A stretch of 64,000 bases of DNA from Actinomadura terrae (lineage in GTDB: Bacteria > Actinomycetota > Actinomycetes > Streptosporangiales > Streptosporangiaceae), in NCBI RefSeq assembly GCF_022751215.1, contig NZ_JAICDG010000003.1, positions 186,001 to 250,000 on the forward strand, given 5' to 3'. The notes below the pieces were generated by a model. It saw only the letters and a list, made by a program, of their open reading frames with translations, had not been told where the DNA came from and searched no databases. The translations under genes and the position numbers were made by a program. This document shows, one piece after another, positions 1 through 7,927 of the stretch. Position 1 is the stretch's first letter. Each line of letters starts with the position of its first letter.

Positions 1-1
1 G

Positions 2-175
2 CCGGCCCAGTTGGCCGACGCGGTCGCCGCGGTGGACGTCGAACTCGACGACGACGAGGCCGCCTACCTGGAGGAGCCCTACCAGCCGCACGAGGCCGCC
101 TACCTGCAAGAGTCCTTCTACAAGCGGCAGCCTGTGGCGGGCTTCCCGGCGACGCGTACAGGATCGAACCGCTGA
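2..175 (+). pseudogene. C-terminal fragment of an aldo/keto reductase, cut by the window edge and internally duplicated
   Basis: The frame starting at base 2 reads 57 residues to TGA at 173-175. The text (AVAAVDVELDDDEAAYLEEPYQPH, then PVAGF) is typical of the C-terminus of actinobacterial aldo/keto reductases, NADPH-dependent carbonyl reductases. Between EEPYQPH and PVAGF, which are normally adjacent, there are about 13 extra residues that begin with a second copy of EAAYL. At DNA level the 16 bases at 55-70 recur exactly at 91-106, so a 36-base unit appears duplicated in frame. The upstream gene lies outside the window, so I cannot say whether the whole protein is intact. The family call rests on the C-terminal signature only. 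Confidence 0.45.
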
Positions 176-516
176 CCTGGACGGAACTCGCGCCGGCGAG
201 GCGTTCAAGACCTACGGCCGGGAGCTGGAGGCGCTGGCCGACCGGTAGAAGACCGAGCTGGCCATGATCCGCTCACCTGGACCATGGCCTTCGCTTTTGT
301 GAGTGACTAACTGGGTGGCTACGGCTCCTGATCCGTCGCCTCGTCGTCAGCGACGATGCCGTCCATCGCGGCGAGGAGTAAAGCCGTGCGATCATCGAGA
401 TCTGGTCTCCTGGCTATCTCGACTGTAGAAGCAACTGCAATAGGCTGCGAAACTCCGCTTCAATTACGCCTAACCGCCATGGGACACCATCCGTCACGTC
501 GTCTGAGGTCGGGTTC
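176..516. other. No convincing gene
   Basis: About 340 bases between the reductase fragment and the NACHT gene. A short frame at 174-248 ends in a plausible protein tail (EAFKTYGRELEALADR) but has no start of its own. It may be a second remnant or a frameshifted continuation. The lower GC and lack of codon bias from about 270 to 500 argue against coding. No promoter or repeat stands out. Confidence 0.3.
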
Positions 517-2946
517 TCAGGTACGGGTGTGGGTGTTCGCAAGTCTTTCTTGGAGTTTGGCATGGCGGAACTGGTAGACGGCTCCGGTTTGGCGCAGGAG
601 CCCGAGCCGGTGAGCGTCTTCCAAAAATCTCATCAGGTGGCGCGGCGCCCGGTGGCGGACGGACAAGTGGACGAGCGTGATGAGGTAGGTGCCACTGGCG
701 CTTGTGAATGCACCTGTGAGCCCGCCCCCGAGCCCGACCACGAGCCCAACGGCAAGCCCGCCCGTAAGTCCGTCTGCGAGTCCGCCCGCGAGCTCGCCTG
801 CGAGCCCGATCGCAAGCCCGCCTCCGAGCCCGAATGCGAGCCCGACCGCGAGCGACTCAAGGGAGGTTATTTGAATGTCGCGGCGAAGTGAGTCGGGGGG
901 ATTCTGTGCTGTTTCGCTTGCTTGTGGGTTCTTCGCCCATTCCGTGAGCCCGAATGCGAGCCCGGTCGGGAGCCCGAACACGAGCCCGCCGGCGAGCCCT
1001 GTCGCAAGCCCGCCGGCCATTCCGACCGTGAGTGCACCCGCGAGTTCGCCCCCGAACCAGAACGTGGGCCCACTCGCAAGCCCGGACGCGAGTCCGAACA
1101 CGAGGCCGAACGCGAGCTTGCGTATGAGTGAGCGCGTCCGGCCTCGTAGCCGTAGGTCCGCGTAGGAGGGTTCAGCACTGGGGCCGGTAGGTCCTGAACT
1201 ATGTAGCCACCCCTGGAATCCGACCGCGAGGCCGAACACGAGCCCGAACGCGAGTCCTGCTGTAAGGCCCCCCTTGGGCTCGCCGACGGGCCCGCTTGCG
1301 AATCCAACCGTGAGTCCGCTCGCGAATCCGCCCCCGAGCCCGGCTGCGAGCCCGCCCGCGAGTCCGACCGAGATGCTGCCGGTGAGCCTCCCCGAGAGCC
1401 CGACGGTGAACCCGCCCGCGAGCCCACCTGCGAGTCCGACGGCGAGGCCGCCCGCGAGCCCGCCTACAAGCCCACCCGTGAGTCCGACTGTGAGTCCGCC
1501 TATGAGCCCGACCGTCAGTCCGACTGTGAGTGCGGCGGTGAGCCTGATGGTGTGAGAAGAAAGCGTTTGGTGGAGTTGCCACCAGGCGACGTCGGTGGTG
1601 TTGGTGGTGTGAAGGTGGCGGGCGAGGAAGGACAGCCAGCGCTGGACGTCATTGGGTTTCCAGGCGTAGCGGGGCCGGAAGGGGTGGGGGCGCTGGTCTT
1701 CGCCGCCGTTGGTGCGCTGATGAGGTGGGTTGGCGTTGACGAGCGCCTGGGTCAGGTGGTCCAGGAGGTGATCGGTGATCTGCTCTGGGGTGAGGAAGCG
1801 GTGAGGGGTGAGCAGGGGGGCGGGGTCGGTGTGGGCGTCGATGTAGACCTTGCGCAGCAGCCATAACGCCAACGGTGTGGTGAGGACCTGGGCGAGGGGG
1901 GTGGTGGTGCCCTGGGCAAGGGCGCCGAGGAGGACGGGCCAGGTGCCTGAGGGGCGAGGGGGAAGGAGGTGGGTCAGGTAGGCCGCGGCGTCGGCGGGTT
2001 GGAGGGGACTGGGTTCGATGACGGCTCCGGCGGTCAGGGCGTCACCCTTCCGGGCGCGTACGGCGGCTTCGTATTCGTTGGTGCGGCAGGTGAGGATGAT
2101 GGCGTCGGCGGTGGTGAGGGTCGAGTTGAGTGCGGTGATGACCTTGGGGCGTAGGGCTTCGGGGAGCTCGTCGAGGCCGTCGAGGATGGCCAGGATGCGC
2201 CGGTCGGTGACCAGGTCTTGAGGAGCGTTGGGGCCCAGGGTGTGAGCACGAAGTACGGGATATGCGTCACTGAGGCGGTCGGTGAGCCAGTCGTGAAAGG
2301 GTTGGGCGTCAGGGTCCCACCCCGACAGGGCGAACATGATGGGGACTGGTTCGCCGGGTTGGGGGTGCTGGAGAAGGTGGCGCAGCAGCAGCACGGCCAG
2401 CGTGGTTTTGCCCATACCGGGATCGCCCAAGATGACCAGGCGGCGGCGGGTGAGGTTGCGAAACTGTGCGGCGATGTCGGCGATGCGGTCGGTGCGGCCA
2501 CTGAAGCGGGGCTGGCCCAAGGCGAGCAGCGACCGCAGTGACCTGGGCTGGGTGAGCAGGCCGGGATGGTCCATGACGGGCAGCTCGGTCAGGCGCCAGC
2601 GGACCGCCAGCGGGGCGGGGTCATCCAGCTGACGGATGATGATCTCCTGGCGCCACTGCTGTAGCACAAGCCGGGCCAGGAGTTGCTGAGCCCGGTCGAG
2701 TTGCTCAGGGGTGCAGACGTTCAATTGGTCGCCTCGGCTGCGCCATCCGCCGGCTATCGCGGGGAACAATGCCGCAGCTGCCAGGGGAACCGCCGCCAGC
2801 GTGGCAAAGATGGTCGCCGCTGCGGGCCCGTGTCTCCACAGCACATAGGTCAGGCCGGCATCGGTGCCCAGAATCAGTATGGCGATTGCTGTGGTGGCCA
2901 GGGTGAGAGGCCAGTGAGGTCTATGTTTGTCCGCCACGGACCACAT
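517..2946 (-). CDS. NACHT-domain STAND NTPase with glycine-rich multi-repeat membrane tail
   Basis: A predicted membrane-bound STAND NTPase of 809 residues. Two hydrophobic segments lie near residues 15-35 and 44-66. The P-loop is GDPGMGKTT (about 174-182) and the Walker B is ILAILDGLDELP (about 251-262), the extended acidic Walker B typical of NACHT. Residues about 470-745 are a long run of GL-rich pseudo-repeats (AVGLAGGL and variants) that look like tightly packed transmembrane or membrane-inserted helices. The last 50 residues return to a soluble helical motif (FLEDAHRLGLLRQ..YQFRHAKLQE) common at the end of actinobacterial NACHT proteins. Bacterial NACHT proteins are known anti-phage sensors, so a defence role with membrane disruption as output is plausible but inferred. 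The ATG at 2946 has only a weak ribosome site; the GTG four codons further in is an alternative. Confidence 0.85.
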   Translation of the reverse strand: MWSVADKHRPHWPLTLATTAIAILILGTDAGLTYVLWRHGPAAATIFATLAAVPLAAAALFPAIAGGWRSRGDQLNVCTPEQLDRAQQLLARLVLQQWRQEIIIRQLDDPAPLAVRWRLTELPVMDHPGLLTQPRSLRSLLALGQPRFSGRTDRIADIAAQFRNLTRRRLVILGDPGMGKTTLAVLLLRHLLQHPQPGEPVPIMFALSGWDPDAQPFHDWLTDRLSDAYPVLRAHTLGPNAPQDLVTDRRILAILDGLDELPEALRPKVITALNSTLTTADAIILTCRTNEYEAAVRARKGDALTAGAVIEPSPLQPADAAAYLTHLLPPRPSGTWPVLLGALAQGTTTPLAQVLTTPLALWLLRKVYIDAHTDPAPLLTPHRFLTPEQITDHLLDHLTQALVNANPPHQRTNGGEDQRPHPFRPRYAWKPNDVQRWLSFLARHLHTTNTTDVAWWQLHQTLSSHTIRLTAALTVGLTVGLIGGLTVGLTGGLVGGLAGGLAVGLAGGLAGGFTVGLSGRLTGSISVGLAGGLAAGLGGGFASGLTVGFASGPVGEPKGGLTAGLAFGLVFGLAVGFQGWLHSSGPTGPSAEPSYADLRLRGRTRSLIRKLAFGLVFGLASGLASGPTFWFGGELAGALTVGMAGGLATGLAGGLVFGLPTGLAFGLTEWAKNPQASETAQNPPDSLRRDIQITSLESLAVGLAFGLGGGLAIGLAGELAGGLADGLTGGLAVGLVVGLGGGLTGAFTSASGTYLITLVHLSVRHRAPRHLMRFLEDAHRLGLLRQTGAVYQFRHAKLQERLANTHTRT
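711..1536 (-). repeat. Degenerate tandem glycine-leucine codon repeats inside the NACHT gene
   Basis: Roughly 820 bases of short, imperfect 12-24 base repeats encode GGLAVGLAG-type text in the NACHT tail, interrupted by hydrophilic stretches near residues 580-608 and 668-695. The repetition keeps several other frames open on both strands, producing spurious Ser-, Pro- or Arg-rich reading frames. The repeat block is a likely site of slippage and length variation between strains. Confidence 0.75.
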
Positions 2947-3000
2947 GCTGTCAACGATCTGCCGGCACCGCGCCGGAATACCCGACTTGTTAGCTCCCGG

Positions 3001-3315
3001 TTACGTCGGCATGATCCGTTTCCTGGGAGCTGGCTGTCGAGAAGTCCGGCGACGCTTCGCGGACGCCTTTAAAGACGTGGAAAAAGTTCTCATCTGGCCC
3101 AGGAGTGCCGTGGCCGGCCTGTGGTTGAGGATGAGTTCGGTGAGGGCGCGGCGGGTTTGGTCGACGAGGGCGGCGGCGAGGCGGTTGGCGATGGGGAGGT
3201 GCGCGGGCGGCATTTGACCACCTCTGCCTTCAGAGTTGGGTGAGCGGCCGCCGGCGAGCAGATCAACGGCGGTGACGCTCCGGGAGCCGACCGGTCTCTC
3301 GGCGGTGGTGGTCAT
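3001..3315 (-). CDS. Small hypothetical protein
   Basis: 104 residues, basic and helical in its second half (RLAAALVDQTRRALTELIL), with no motif I recognise. It is kept because the ATG at 3315 has a good Shine-Dalgarno (GGAAGGGA, about 9 bases upstream). It also sits directly upstream of the NACHT gene on the same strand, with a 54-base gap, so the two could be cotranscribed. Codon bias is modest, and a chance frame remains possible. Confidence 0.4.
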   Translation of the reverse strand: MTTTAERPVGSRSVTAVDLLAGGRSPNSEGRGGQMPPAHLPIANRLAAALVDQTRRALTELILNHRPATALLGQMRTFSTSLKASAKRRRTSRQPAPRKRIMPT

Positions 3316-3717
3316 GAATCGCTGATCCCTTCCGGGTGGGAGGGAGGACCGTCAGTCGTTGGTGAGCGTGGTGGCGCTGATGCCGACCTGGCGCGGCCCA
3401 GCCGCTGTGGGCCGGGTTGGTCTGCGGAACCGTCGTCGTCCCACAGGGGTGGTGTCAACCATTCGGTGAGACCGGGGTTGTTGTCGGTATCAGATGCGTC
3501 CGGTGACGGCGTCCGCCGAAGTGGACGTAGAAGACGTCGAAAGCGGCTTTCCTGGTGCAGAAGACTGCTTCGAGAGCGGCCACCCGAGCGGGAGATGTTG
3601 TTCGCCGGTAGTGCGGAGTCGCGCCACGTAGGAGGTCTCTCCGCCTTGTCTCTGCCCCCCGCTTGCGAAACTTCGTGAGGCGATGAGGGCGACCACCGCG
3701 TACCTTTTGAGTAGCTT
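3316..3717. other. Intergenic stretch, no gene recognised
   Basis: About 400 bases between two divergent small genes. A reading frame on the minus strand at 3490-3822 is antisense to the plus-strand gene that starts at 3718 and has poor actinobacterial codon bias. I see no terminator or strong promoter. The stretch presumably holds the divergent promoters of the NACHT and zinc-ribbon transcripts. Confidence 0.3.
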
Positions 3718-4077
3718 GTGCCGGTGACCGACGATGATGAGCGTGACCGTCTGGCGCAGGAATTGCTGCGCCTGACCGTCTTTGAACTGGTCGATGTCCT
3801 CCAGCGTGTGCTGCCGGCTCACGGGGAACGAAGCGGCACCGTGCCCTCGGTGCTGGTCCTCGCTGAAGTCTCCCGGCGGTCAGGCGGAGACTCCTCCGAC
3901 GAGCAGCCGTTCATCGAGGCGGTCGCCTGGCCCGATCGCGACTAATACGACGGTGGCTTCGGTCCGGAGCCGGCGCTGTATGAACAGGGTCGTTGTCGCG
4001 GCTGCGGATTGGAAGTCATTTCGACGGCCAAGCGCGCCTTCTGCCCACTTTGCGGGACGCCCTGTCAGCTCACCTAG
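3718..4077 (+). pseudogene. Small acidic zinc-ribbon protein split by an in-frame TAA
   Basis: The frame begins at GTG 3718 (or GTG 3724, giving MTDDDERDRLAQ) and reads about 75 residues of acidic helical protein ending WPDRD, then TAA at 3943-3945. It then continues in the same frame, with no further stop, for 43 residues to TAG at 4075-4077. That second part is a clear zinc ribbon, with CRGCG and CPLCG about 15 residues apart. A single-codon stop separating two parts that look like one protein suggests a recent nonsense mutation, stop readthrough, or a base-call error. No ribosome site is visible for an independent start of the second half. I do not recognise the family. Confidence 0.5.
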
Positions 4078-4223
4078 CCCGGGAGTGGAGTGCTCGACGG
4101 TGCCACCCGGCGCGTTGACGCCGACAGCGACGCCCTTCTGCCCGCGTGGGCAGGGGCGCGGCCGTATTGGGTCATGGGCGGTGTTTCGGTGTGCGGGGGT
4201 TGGTCGTCGTTGATGCTGGGGGC

Positions 4224-7196
4224 ATGGACGGTGGGGGGCGTTGGCGGCTGGTTTTGTTCGTGGTGCTTCTGGTGGCGTCCGGGGTGATGGCGGCGGTGGT
4301 GCCGATGCTGCCCGGGACGTGGCCGGTGGTGTTGCGGGTGCTGCTCGGGGTGCTGGGGGCGATCGCGGCGGGGGCCGCGGGTTCGTATGTCAGTGAGGTG
4401 ATCGCCGTCCACCGCACGAGGGCGGAGGAGCGGCAGGCGCGGGTGGCGGAGGTGGAGTCGCGCCGGGGTGCCCTGGCGGCGACGCGGGAGGTGGCCGCGT
4501 CCGATCGGAGTGTGGCGGGGTTGCTGCGGCCCGAGCGTGCGGTCGTCGACTTCATCGGGCGTGCGGACGAGTTGAGGCGGTTGCGGGAGTGGTGCGCAGA
4601 CGACGGGCCGGTCTGTCCGGTGTGGCTGGTGACGGGGCGCGGCGGGGTGGGCAAGACCCGGCTGGCGTTGCGGCTGGCCGAGTCGTTGCCGCTGGAGCGG
4701 TGGGAGTACCAGCCGGTGCGGCCGGGGGATGAGGTCGCGGCGGTGAAGGCGGCCGGGCGGGTGGGGCGGCGGGTGCTGCTGCTGGTCGACTATGCCGAGA
4801 CACGTCCGGAGTTGGCGGCGATGCTGGCCGAGGTGGCGGCGCGTGAGGCGGCGGGGGACGCACGCGGGTTACGGGTGCTGCTGCTGGCTCGGCAGGCCGG
4901 GGAGTGGTGGACCGCGCTGGACACCGAGTCGGACGCGACGCGGGCGCTGGCGGCGCGGACCCCGGTGCTGGAGTTGGCGGCGGTGCTGGACGATCAGCGG
5001 GGCGACGTCGAGGTGATCGAGGAGGCGTTGCCGTTCTTCGCGGCGGCGCGGGGGCGGCCGGTCCCGCGGGTGACGTTCACGGTCGGTCCAGGGGTGCGGT
5101 TGCCGGTACTGGTGCTGCACGCGGCGGCGCTGGTGGCGGTACTGGACGCCGAGCAGGGCGGCGGTGGAGGGCGTGCGGCGGCGGATCTGGGGGTGTTGGA
5201 CCGGCTGCTGGGGCATGAGCGTCGGCTGTGGGACAAGACCGCCCGCCGGGCTGGGGTGGGGGTCGCGTTGCCGGTGTTGGAGCAGGTGATTGCGGCGGCG
5301 GTGCTGCTGGACGTTCAGGACGCCGGGGAGGCAGCGGTCCGGCGGGTGATCCGGCGCGTCCCGGATCTGGAGGGGGCGCGGGAGGAGCGGGTGGGGGCGT
5401 TGGCGCGGTGGCTGCGGCAGTTGTACCCGGGTCAAGCGGGTGGCGTGGACGTGCTGCGACCCGACCTGGTGGCCGAGCGGCACGCCACCGACCAGCTCGT
5501 CGAGCACGAGTTGCTGCGCCGGGCCTGTTTCGCTGACCAGGAGCCGGGGCGGGTGGTTCAGGCGCTGACGGTCCTGACCCGTGCCTGCGCCCATCACGAC
5601 CGTGCTGCCGAACTGCTCGACGAAGTGTTGCGGCACGATCTCGTGCGGTTGGCCGACGCTGCGATCGTGGTGGCCGTCCAGACCGGTACCCGGCTGGGCG
5701 ATCTGCTGGCCGGTGTTCTGGAGGACGTCCCGGTCGGGACGGAGGATCTTCAGCGCATCGCGGAGCAGATGCCCTATCCGACGGTGGCGCTGGCTTCCGC
5801 AGGTGCGGCGGCCACGCGCCGGGTGCGGGAGCTCCTGCCGGCTGACGCCGACCCTGCGGACCTCGCCCGCTGGAGCGGGAAACTCGCGACCGTTTTGACC
5901 CAGTTGGGACGGCGGGACGAGGCGTTGGAGGCGGCCACCGAGGAGGTGGGCCTCTACTGCGGGTTGGTCGGGGGCCGGTCGGATGCGTTCCTGTCCCACC
6001 TGGCCGCGTCGTTGAGCAACCAGTCCACCTGCCTGTCGGATGTGGGGCGGCGGGACGAGGCGTTGGAGGCGGCCACCGAGGCGGTGGGGATCTACCGCGG
6101 GTTGGCCCACGCCCGGCTGGACGCGTTCCTGCCCCACCTCGCCGGATCGTTGAATAACCAGTCCACCTGCCTGTCGGATGTGGGGCGGCGGGACGAGGCG
6201 TTGGAGGCGGCTACCGAGGCGGTGGCGATCTACCGCGTGTTGGCCGAGGTTCAACCGGACGCGTTCCTGCCCCACCTGGCCGGGTCGTTGAGCAACCAGT
6301 CCACTTGTCTGTCGGTTGTGGGGCGGCGGGAGAAGGCGTTGGAGAGGGCTGCGGAGGCGGTGGGGATCTACCGCGTGTTGGCCGAGGCCCGGCCGGACGC
6401 GTTCCTGCCCAGCGTGGCCGGATCGCTGAACAACCACTCCAACCACCTGTCGGATGTAGGGCGGCGGGACGAGGCGTTGGAGGTGGTCACCGAGGCGGTG
6501 GGGATCTACCGTGGATTGGCCCAGGCCCGGCCTGATGCCTTCCGGCCCGACCTGGCCAGATCGCTGGGAAGCCAGTCCGACCGTCTAGGGGGTGTGGGGC
6601 GGCGGGACGAGGCGTTGGAGGTGGTCACCGAGGCGGTGGGGATTTACCGTGCTTTGGCCGATGCTCGGCCTGATGTCTTCCTGTCCAACTTGGCCGAGTC
6701 GTTGAATAACCAGTCCGTCTATCTGGCGGGTGCGGGGCGGTGGGAGGAGGCGTCGGAGAGGGCTGCGGAGGTGGCGGGGGTCTACCGTGGTTTGGCTGAG
6801 GCTCGGCCTGATGTCTTCCTGCCCCACTTGGCCGCGTCGTTGAGCAACCAGTCCAACTTTGGGTCGGAGGCGGGGCGCGGGGAGGAGGCGTTGGAGGCGG
6901 CCAGCGAGGCGCTGGGGATCTACCGCGTTCTGGCTGAGGTCCGGCCGGAGTCCTTCCTGTCCTCACTGACAGAGAGCTTCTTCACGATGGGCAAGGCATT
7001 GGTCGGCCTTGATCGAGTCGAAGAGGGAGCACAGTACCTGGTAGCGGGATTCCTGTTGGCCGCCGAGCATGATCTGACAGAGATCGCAGAGGCTTGCGCC
7101 GAACTCCTCCGGCATGCGCATGCGCGCGACGCCGATACGGTCACCGCTGTCTGGCGTCGAGTCACAGGTACGGATCTGCCTCAGTGGCTCGGGTAG
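4224..7196 (+). CDS. Membrane-anchored STAND ATPase with C-terminal TPR-like repeats
   Basis: A 990-residue protein from ATG 4224, chosen because a G-rich ribosome site (CTGGGGGC) precedes it and the transmembrane segment then lies at the N-terminus; the frame stays open to 4146. Two hydrophobic segments occupy residues about 8-28 and 34-54. A charged helix leads into the NTPase, with P-loop GRGGVGKT (138-145) and Walker B VLLLVDYAE (184-192). A helical STAND arm follows to about residue 560, then eight 46-residue TPR-like repeats (GRRDEALEAATEAVGIYR as core) to about 920. STAND-TPR proteins act as ligand-sensing switches, and several families are phage-defence or signalling proteins; the ligand and output are unknown. 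It contains a rare TTA leucine codon at 4869-4871, so translation may depend on the developmentally regulated tRNA of the bldA type. Confidence 0.85.
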   Translation: MDGGGRWRLVLFVVLLVASGVMAAVVPMLPGTWPVVLRVLLGVLGAIAAGAAGSYVSEVIAVHRTRAEERQARVAEVESRRGALAATREVAASDRSVAGLLRPERAVVDFIGRADELRRLREWCADDGPVCPVWLVTGRGGVGKTRLALRLAESLPLERWEYQPVRPGDEVAAVKAAGRVGRRVLLLVDYAETRPELAAMLAEVAAREAAGDARGLRVLLLARQAGEWWTALDTESDATRALAARTPVLELAAVLDDQRGDVEVIEEALPFFAAARGRPVPRVTFTVGPGVRLPVLVLHAAALVAVLDAEQGGGGGRAAADLGVLDRLLGHERRLWDKTARRAGVGVALPVLEQVIAAAVLLDVQDAGEAAVRRVIRRVPDLEGAREERVGALARWLRQLYPGQAGGVDVLRPDLVAERHATDQLVEHELLRRACFADQEPGRVVQALTVLTRACAHHDRAAELLDEVLRHDLVRLADAAIVVAVQTGTRLGDLLAGVLEDVPVGTEDLQRIAEQMPYPTVALASAGAAATRRVRELLPADADPADLARWSGKLATVLTQLGRRDEALEAATEEVGLYCGLVGGRSDAFLSHLAASLSNQSTCLSDVGRRDEALEAATEAVGIYRGLAHARLDAFLPHLAGSLNNQSTCLSDVGRRDEALEAATEAVAIYRVLAEVQPDAFLPHLAGSLSNQSTCLSVVGRREKALERAAEAVGIYRVLAEARPDAFLPSVAGSLNNHSNHLSDVGRRDEALEVVTEAVGIYRGLAQARPDAFRPDLARSLGSQSDRLGGVGRRDEALEVVTEAVGIYRALADARPDVFLSNLAESLNNQSVYLAGAGRWEEASERAAEVAGVYRGLAEARPDVFLPHLAASLSNQSNFGSEAGRGEEALEAASEALGIYRVLAEVRPESFLSSLTESFFTMGKALVGLDRVEEGAQYLVAGFLLAAEHDLTEIAEACAELLRHAHARDADTVTAVWRRVTGTDLPQWLG
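5906..6960 (+). repeat. Eight tandem 138-bp coding repeats (TPR array)
   Basis: The unit starts with a GGGCGGCGGGACGAGGCG-type core. One copy begins at 6044 and the next at 6182, giving a 138-base period or 46 residues. The first three copies and the fifth and sixth are almost identical in DNA, not just protein, which indicates recent duplication or gene conversion. The last two copies are more diverged. The array is coding and in phase, so copy-number change would keep the frame. Confidence 0.85.
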
Positions 7197-7239
7197 TCCC
7201 CGGCGGATGCGGAGTCGCGAAGATGGCTTCCCGCATGGT

Positions 7240-7279
7240 CATCTACTACGAGTCGTAGTACTATCGGCAGTAGTAGATG
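7240..7279. promoter_or_regulatory. Nested inverted repeats upstream of the methyltransferase, likely operator
   Basis: Outer arms CATCTACTAC (7240-7249) and GTAGTAGATG (7270-7279) are perfectly complementary. Inside the left part is a second dyad, TACTACG (7244-7250) and CGTAGTA (7254-7260), with a three-base centre. The AT-rich block lies 53-92 bases before the methyltransferase ATG, in otherwise GC-rich DNA, as expected for a promoter/operator. TACTAC/GTAGTA half-sites resemble dyads bound by small winged-helix repressors (BlaI or PadR types), but no such regulator is next to it. Confidence 0.55.
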
Positions 7280-7331
7280 TGTCGGGCTCGGGCCTGGGGT
7301 GGGCCGGCTCGCGCAGGGGGAGGTCGGTCGG

Positions 7332-7925
7332 ATGACTAACTACGCTCGGCTGTATCGGTTGCGGTTCACTCCGTGGGAGCGGTACGGGAAGGCGGCGGCG
7401 GCCAGTATCGCGGCGGTGCTGGATCGGGAGGAGGCCGGGCGGTCGCGGCCGCTGGGGCGTGCGCTCGATCTCGGGTGCGGGCGAGGGCAGTTCACGCCGG
7501 AGCTCGCGCGACGGGGGTGGGAGGCCGTGGGCGTTGATTATGTGCCGGCCGCGATCGAGGCCGCGAAGGCGCGTGAGACCGGTGGGGCGACCTACGTTGT
7601 GGGGGACGTGACGGATCTGTCGAGCGATCTGGGGGCGTTCGATTTCTTTCTTGATATCGGCTGCTTCCAAGGGTTCGGCGCTGATCAGCGGGGTGCGGTG
7701 GGGCGGGGAGTTTCTGCCCTTGCCAAGCCTGATGCCACTTTGTTGATGCTTGCCTTCGGGCCCAACCGGATGAGTTCGCGTATGGGTGGGGTGTCTCAGG
7801 CGGAGGTCGAGGAGGCGTTTCCTGGATGGGAGATGCTCGCGGCCGAGCCCGCGGAGACCGCTGGGCTGGGGTGGCCGATGAACAAGACCAACCCGCAATG
7901 GTTCAGGCTGCGTCTGCGGGCTTGA
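7332..7925 (+). CDS. Class I SAM-dependent methyltransferase
   Basis: 197 residues from ATG 7332, which has a strong ribosome site (GGGGGAGG, 8 bases upstream). The SAM-binding motif I is LDLGCGRGQFTPELA (about residues 49-63). It is followed by an acidic end of strand 2 (GVDYVP) and a motif near VVGDVTDL. It belongs to the small stand-alone Rossmann methyltransferases acting on small molecules; the substrate cannot be told from sequence. The stop lies 2 bases from the stop of the convergent hydrolase gene. A conspicuous palindrome upstream suggests dedicated repression. Confidence 0.85.
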   Translation: MTNYARLYRLRFTPWERYGKAAAASIAAVLDREEAGRSRPLGRALDLGCGRGQFTPELARRGWEAVGVDYVPAAIEAAKARETGGATYVVGDVTDLSSDLGAFDFFLDIGCFQGFGADQRGAVGRGVSALAKPDATLLMLAFGPNRMSSRMGGVSQAEVEEAFPGWEMLAAEPAETAGLGWPMNKTNPQWFRLRLRA

Positions 7926-7927
7926 GG

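Noticed and set aside
633..1582. Several long Ser-, Pro- or Arg-rich reading frames on both strands over the NACHT gene
   Set aside because: They are by-products of the GL codon repeats; only the minus frame gives a complete domain protein with Walker motifs and ordinary composition.
3490..3822. 110-residue minus-strand frame
   Set aside because: Overlaps the better-supported plus-strand zinc-ribbon gene and has poor codon bias.
4869..6446. 525-residue minus-strand frame opposite the STAND-TPR gene
   Set aside because: Arg/Gln/Pro/His-rich shadow of strongly biased plus codons, without motif or ribosome site.
5906..6960. Possible CRISPR-like array
   Set aside because: The 138-base units are coding TPR repeats without spacers of constant length.
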